A program made the translations under genes and the position numbers. A DNA stretch of 9,625 nucleotides from Micrococcales bacterium (GTDB lineage Bacteria; Actinomycetota; Actinomycetes; Actinomycetales; Microbacteriaceae): the NCBI GenBank assembly GCA_947448975.1, contig CANFPR010000022.1, positions 1 through 9,625 on the forward strand, written 5' to 3'. Below, in pieces: positions 5,986-9,625 of this stretch (position 1 is its first letter; each line of letters starts with the position of its first letter). Below the pieces are notes generated by a model that was not told where the DNA came from, made no database searches, and saw nothing but the letters and a program-made list of their open reading frames with translations.

Positions 5986-7136
5986 TAGCTTGAGTAGGCG
6001 CTGTTCTCTTCGACGTATTCGTGGGTCAGGTCGTTAGTCCAGACCGTCGCCGAATGAGTACCGGCATTTAGCGAAATGCGGATGGCGACATCTCTGGGTT
6101 TGAGGTCGATGAGGTCGCGGCTCTGGTCGGGTTGCCCCTTGCGGCTAACGCTCACTCCGTTGATGGCAACATCGATGTCGTAAGGATCGAAGGCGGCCTT
6201 GGTAACGCCAACCGCTGCGAGAATTCGGCCCCAGTTTGGGTCATTGCCGTAGATGGCAGCTTTGAACAGGTTGTTTCTAGCTACGCTCTTGCCAACCTCG
6301 ACGGCGTCATCCTCGGATGCCGCGTTGACAACCTCGATGGCGATGTCGTGAGCCGAACCCTCGGCATCAGAAAGCAACTGCAAAGCCAAGTCTCGGCAGA
6401 CCTCGGTGAGAACTCGAGTGAAATCTTCGAGCTCTGGAGTGACGCCCGAAGCGCCGCTAGCCAAGAGCGAAACGGTGTCGTTGGTAGACATGCATCCGTC
6501 GGAATCGAGTCGATCGAAGGTTACGCGCGTTGCTTGGCGCAGTGCGGTGTCTAGCGATGGGCTGTCGAGTGCGACATCGGTGGTGATGACGACAAGCATG
6601 GTTGCCAGCCCGGGTGCGAGCATGCCTGCGCCCTTGGCCATGCCACCTATGGCCCAGCCGTCAACCGTGCGGTGAGCGCGCTTTGGGCGACTATCGGTGG
6701 TCATGATTGCCTCGGATGCGTCGAAGCCGCCGTCGGCGTTCAGTGCCTGCGCTGCCGCAGCAACACCTGCCAAAACTTTTGGTCGGTCAAGCTGCTGACC
6801 GATGAGCCCCGTGGAACAAACCAGCACGTCGCCCGCCGAAATGCCCAGGTGTTCGGCTACTGCCTCGGCAGTGGCGTGAGTGGTTTGAAAACCTTCTGGG
6901 CCGGTGTAGCAGTTTGCTCCGCCCGAGTTCAGCACAATGGCCGAAACCTGGCCGTCGGCCATTACCTGTTTGCTCCAGAGAACCGGGTTGGCCTGGCAGC
7001 GGTTGGTGGTGAAAACCGATGCGGCCGAGTTGAGTGGGCCGAGGTTGTGAACCAGAGCGAGGTCTGGATTTCCCGATGACTTGAGCCCGGCTCGAACTCC
7101 AGAGGCTACGAAACCGGCTGCGATTGTGACGCTCAC
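5985..7136 (-). CDS. argJ: bifunctional ornithine acetyltransferase / N-acetylglutamate synthase
   Basis: Moves the acetyl group from N-acetylornithine to glutamate, regenerating N-acetylglutamate and releasing ornithine; bifunctional forms also use acetyl-CoA. 383 residues. The precursor cuts itself before a threonine in a KGxGM-AP-xATML block: here KGAGMLAPGLATML (168-181), giving Ala178/Thr179 as the cut, with Thr179 becoming the nucleophile. The oxyanion-hole region is STGLIG (108-113), and SDGCMSTNDTV (212-222) matches the usual DGxxSTND block. The C-terminus YVEENSAYSS is the common actinobacterial ending. The start is GTG, overlapping the argC stop in GTGA; the N-terminus (SVTIAAGFVASGV) matches other ArgJ. 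Whether it is truly bifunctional cannot be settled from sequence alone. Confidence 0.97.
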   Translation of the reverse strand: MSVTIAAGFVASGVRAGLKSSGNPDLALVHNLGPLNSAASVFTTNRCQANPVLWSKQVMADGQVSAIVLNSGGANCYTGPEGFQTTHATAEAVAEHLGISAGDVLVCSTGLIGQQLDRPKVLAGVAAAAQALNADGGFDASEAIMTTDSRPKRAHRTVDGWAIGGMAKGAGMLAPGLATMLVVITTDVALDSPSLDTALRQATRVTFDRLDSDGCMSTNDTVSLLASGASGVTPELEDFTRVLTEVCRDLALQLLSDAEGSAHDIAIEVVNAASEDDAVEVGKSVARNNLFKAAIYGNDPNWGRILAAVGVTKAAFDPYDIDVAINGVSVSRKGQPDQSRDLIDLKPRDVAIRISLNAGTHSATVWTNDLTHEYVEENSAYSS

Positions 7137-8179
7137 GGTGCCACCCCGTCGATCTCGAGGCCGAGGGTTTCTTCGATTCCAAGGGCGAGGTTCATCGATT
7201 GAATAGCAGCACCTGCGGTGCCCTTGACGAGATTGTCGATTGCCGAGACCAAAACGACCCGACCGGTGTGGGCGTCTAGAGAGGCCGAGATTAGGCAGGT
7301 GTTTACGCCCAAGGTGCTCGAAGTGTTTGGCAGGGCTCCGTCTGGTAACACGTTGATGAAAGTTTCTGAAGCGTATGCCGACTGCAAGCTTTCCAGTATT
7401 TGGTTTAGCGTGGCTCCGGGCTTCGCCGTTGCAGTGTTGACCGCGAGGATTCCGCGCGTCATCGGCACCAGTACCGGCGTAAACGAAATCTTTACGTCAG
7501 AACCCCCGGCTTTGCGCAGGTTCTGCTCGATCTCGGGAGTGTGTCTGTGCACGCCGCCAACTCCGTAGGCCGACGCTCCCGCGAGAATCTCACTGGCAAG
7601 AAGTGACGGTTTAGGTGCGCGACCGGCACCCGAGGTTCCTACCGACAGCACCGAAACCAGATCGTTCGTTTCGATTAGCTGATCGTGAACCAGAGGTGCG
7701 AGCGCAAGCGTGATCGCGGTTACGTTGCAGCCTGGAACAGCCACCCGGCGCGTGCTTCTCAGAAGATCACGCTGCTTGGTGCCATCCGAGTGAATTAACT
7801 CTGGCATGCCGTAAGTCCAGGTGCCCGCGTGTGCGCCACCGTAATACTTTTGCCAATCTTCAGCGCTTTCGAGCCTGAAGTCTGCGCCGCAGTCGAGCAC
7901 CAACGTGCTTGCATCGAGCCAGGCGGCTACCTCGGCCGACTTGGTGTGAGGCAGAGCCAAGAACACGATGTCGTGACCGTGCAACGTGGCCGAATCGGTT
8001 GGCTGAAATACGAGATCGGCAAATGTCGCCAGGTGTGGGTGCAGCGTGGCGACCTTCTCGCCAACGTTGCTGTTCGCGGTAACGGTCTTCACCTGAAGTT
8101 GCGGGTGCTTGGAAATCAGGCGCAGGAGTTCGCCGCCAACGTATCCGCTGGCGCCAGCGATGGCTACCGAATAGACCAT
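7133..8179 (-). CDS. argC: N-acetyl-gamma-glutamyl-phosphate reductase
   Basis: NADPH-dependent reduction of N-acetylglutamyl phosphate to the semialdehyde, third step of the route. 348 residues, the type 1 length. The N-terminal Rossmann motif is AGASGYVGGEL (8-18). VAVPGCNVTA (146-155) holds the catalytic Cys151, and GVHRHTPEIEQ (209-219) carries the catalytic-region histidines. IDNLVKGTAGAAIQ (314-327) is the conserved C-terminal block. The ATG has AGGAG 4 nt upstream, and the gene starts 11 nt after pheT. There is no room for a promoter or ARG-box operator in that gap, so it must be read with pheT or from a promoter inside pheT. Its product is the substrate of the aminotransferase ArgD, which is not encoded here. 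Confidence 0.98.
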   Translation of the reverse strand: MVYSVAIAGASGYVGGELLRLISKHPQLQVKTVTANSNVGEKVATLHPHLATFADLVFQPTDSATLHGHDIVFLALPHTKSAEVAAWLDASTLVLDCGADFRLESAEDWQKYYGGAHAGTWTYGMPELIHSDGTKQRDLLRSTRRVAVPGCNVTAITLALAPLVHDQLIETNDLVSVLSVGTSGAGRAPKPSLLASEILAGASAYGVGGVHRHTPEIEQNLRKAGGSDVKISFTPVLVPMTRGILAVNTATAKPGATLNQILESLQSAYASETFINVLPDGALPNTSSTLGVNTCLISASLDAHTGRVVLVSAIDNLVKGTAGAAIQSMNLALGIEETLGLEIDGVAP

Positions 8180-8190
8180 GTCACTCCTAA

Positions 8191-9625
8191 CTAAGCGCGA
8201 AGTTCCGCGCCAAATTTTTCGGCGGCCGCGGCCACCGCAAGATTGCGTGCGTCTGAAGCCTCAGCCTGGGTAAGCGTGCGGTCTGATGCTCTAAAGCGAA
8301 GGGCAAAGGTAAGCGACTTCTTGTCGTCGGCCACGTTTTCGCCGCGGTAGTCGTCAACGAGACGAACATCCTCGAGAAGTTCACCGGCCGAAGCTCGAAT
8401 AAGCGACAGCAACTCCCCTGCCGCTAGGTCGCGGTTTACGACGAGCGAGAGATCTTGGGTTGCTGCTGGATAGGTAAAGATTGGCGCAGCCTGAATCGAC
8501 TCTGGGGCAATGGCAAACAGCTTCTCGAGGTTGATTTCGAGAGCGGCCACTCGCCTTGGCAAATCGTTTTCGACGGTTAGAGCCGGGTCAAGTTCGCCCG
8601 CGTAACCGATGGTTGCAATCGAACCATCGCGCACCACAACGAGTTCGGCGGTGCGGCCTGGGTGAAAGCCCTTCACCGATGACTGGCGGAGCGTTAGCTT
8701 CGCGCCGACCGACTCAACCACAACTCTGGCTGCGTGGATTGCATCACTGAAATCGTAGGCAACCGCCTTGGTTGCAACCTGCGCATCGATTCGATCGCCG
8801 ATGAACACTGCAGCCAAGTGGCGAGGCTGGTCAGGAATCGTGTCTAGAACGGCCTTGAGCTCTTTATCGCTCGGACGGGTTTCGCCCGAAGGAAGATCTG
8901 CGGTCTTGGCAATCTTGCTACCCGGCAAAAACACCGAACCCTCTTCGAACAGGGCGATGTTGGTGAGGCCGCGCGAGACGTTGCGCTTGGCGGCGTCGAG
9001 CAGCGCCGGCAGCAACGAAAGACGAAGCTCCGGGGCATCCTCTTGAATCGGGTTGGCGAGGCGCACTGCGTGAGTTTCTTCGGGCAAGAACCAACGGTTG
9101 GCGTCCTCGCTCAAGAATGGGTAGTTCAACACTTCAACAGCCGAGGCGCCAACAAGGGCGCTCAACACGTTTCGACGCATCTTCTGGTTGCGAGTCAAAC
9201 CGCGACCGGGAGGTGCCACCGGCAATCTAGCCGGGATGCGCTCGTACCCATTGATGCGGGCAATTTCTTCGACCAGGTCGGTCTTGTGTTTGAGATCTGG
9301 GCGCCAGGTCGGCGGAACAACTGAGAGTTCACCATTGGCAAGGCTCTCGACCTGACAGCCGATGGTTTGGAGTGAACCGACAACTTCTTGCTCGGTGTAG
9401 GCAACACCAACCAGAGACTGTGCGAAATCTAGAGCGAGCGCAATCGGCTCGGTTGGTTCGACGAGGTTTAGGTCGGCGCCTAGGCGGTCACCCGAGCCAA
9501 AGGCGTGAACCTCGAGCAGTTGAATAACGCGCGCAATGGCGTTTGGCCCAACCATGGTGTCTACTCCGCGCTCAAAACGCTTCGAAGCCTCACTTGGAAG
9601 CTTGTGACGGCGAGCGCTTCTAGCA
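8191..9625 (-). CDS. pheT: phenylalanyl-tRNA synthetase beta chain, C-terminal part (cut by right window edge)
   Basis: Beta subunit of the alpha2-beta2 class II synthetase that charges tRNA-Phe. The frame is open to the right edge and gives 477 residues; PheT is usually about 800-850, so the N-terminal 40% or so lies outside. The ATG at 9555 is internal: upstream codons encode KLPSEASKRFERGVDT, the conserved block at the end of the B3/4 domain. Then come a B5 domain (about 63-133, with WRPDLKHKTDLVEEIARING), the catalytic-like core (about 150-368, with FHPGRTAELV) and a full FDX-ACB anticodon-binding domain (about 385-477, YPAATQDLSLVV to the end). It ends in TAG, 11 nt before argC. pheS presumably precedes it outside the window, as in other actinobacteria. 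Confidence 0.97.
   Translation of the reverse strand, partial: ARSARRHKLPSEASKRFERGVDTMVGPNAIARVIQLLEVHAFGSGDRLGADLNLVEPTEPIALALDFAQSLVGVAYTEQEVVGSLQTIGCQVESLANGELSVVPPTWRPDLKHKTDLVEEIARINGYERIPARLPVAPPGRGLTRNQKMRRNVLSALVGASAVEVLNYPFLSEDANRWFLPEETHAVRLANPIQEDAPELRLSLLPALLDAAKRNVSRGLTNIALFEEGSVFLPGSKIAKTADLPSGETRPSDKELKAVLDTIPDQPRHLAAVFIGDRIDAQVATKAVAYDFSDAIHAARVVVESVGAKLTLRQSSVKGFHPGRTAELVVVRDGSIATIGYAGELDPALTVENDLPRRVAALEINLEKLFAIAPESIQAAPIFTYPAATQDLSLVVNRDLAAGELLSLIRASAGELLEDVRLVDDYRGENVADDKKSLTFALRFRASDRTLTQAEASDARNLAVAAAAEKFGAELRA

Noticed and set aside
9555..9625. Start of pheT at the ATG at 9555
   Set aside because: The frame is open upstream and encodes the conserved KRFERGVD block of PheT, so that ATG is internal and the gene runs off the window.

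Overview
The window reads as ordinary chromosomal DNA of an actinobacterium, most likely a member of the Microbacteriaceae. The evidence is the 5' part of a 16S rRNA gene with actinobacterial wording (the CCCTTGACTCTGGGATAA stretch is typical of that family), an actinobacterial rRNA leader with a CTTTGAGAACTCAACA boxA, the pheT-argC-argJ-argB gene order common in Actinobacteria, moderate GC content by eye, and tight gene packing. A small-genome aquatic lineage such as the Rhodoluna/Aquiluna group is a guess, not a demonstration.

Every gene lies on the minus strand, so transcription runs from high to low coordinates. From the right edge: the C-terminal 477 residues of pheT (phenylalanyl-tRNA synthetase beta chain, cut by the window); then argC, argJ, argB, argF and argH of arginine biosynthesis; then tyrS (tyrosyl-tRNA synthetase). 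The junctions are 11 nt, a 4-nt overlap, a 1-nt overlap, 29 nt, 87 nt and 3 nt, so most or all of this block is probably one transcript. After 186 nt comes a 73-residue secreted, lysine/alanine-rich protein that resembles the enterobacterial acid-shock protein Asr in layout. It is followed by a 17-bp hairpin, then about 525 nt of rRNA promoter and leader DNA, then the first ~360 nt of 16S rRNA, cut by the left edge.

Together the arg genes encode the cyclic acetyl route. ArgJ makes N-acetylglutamate and recycles the acetyl group, ArgB phosphorylates it, ArgC reduces it, ArgF converts ornithine to citrulline, and ArgH releases arginine and fumarate. Two steps are not encoded here. The acetylornithine aminotransferase ArgD, normally between argB and argF, is missing, leaving only 29 nt. 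ArgG (and the repressor ArgR) are also absent from the 87-nt space between argF and argH.

The rRNA control region holds three minus-strand sigma-A-type promoters, phased A/T tracts upstream of the first, a boxB/boxA antitermination-like site and several leader hairpins. I found no mobile element, CRISPR array, tRNA or defence system, and nothing that supports a wholly new multi-gene system. The points most worth checking are the clean loss of argD, the Asr-like secreted protein next to the rRNA operon, and the rRNA leader structure.
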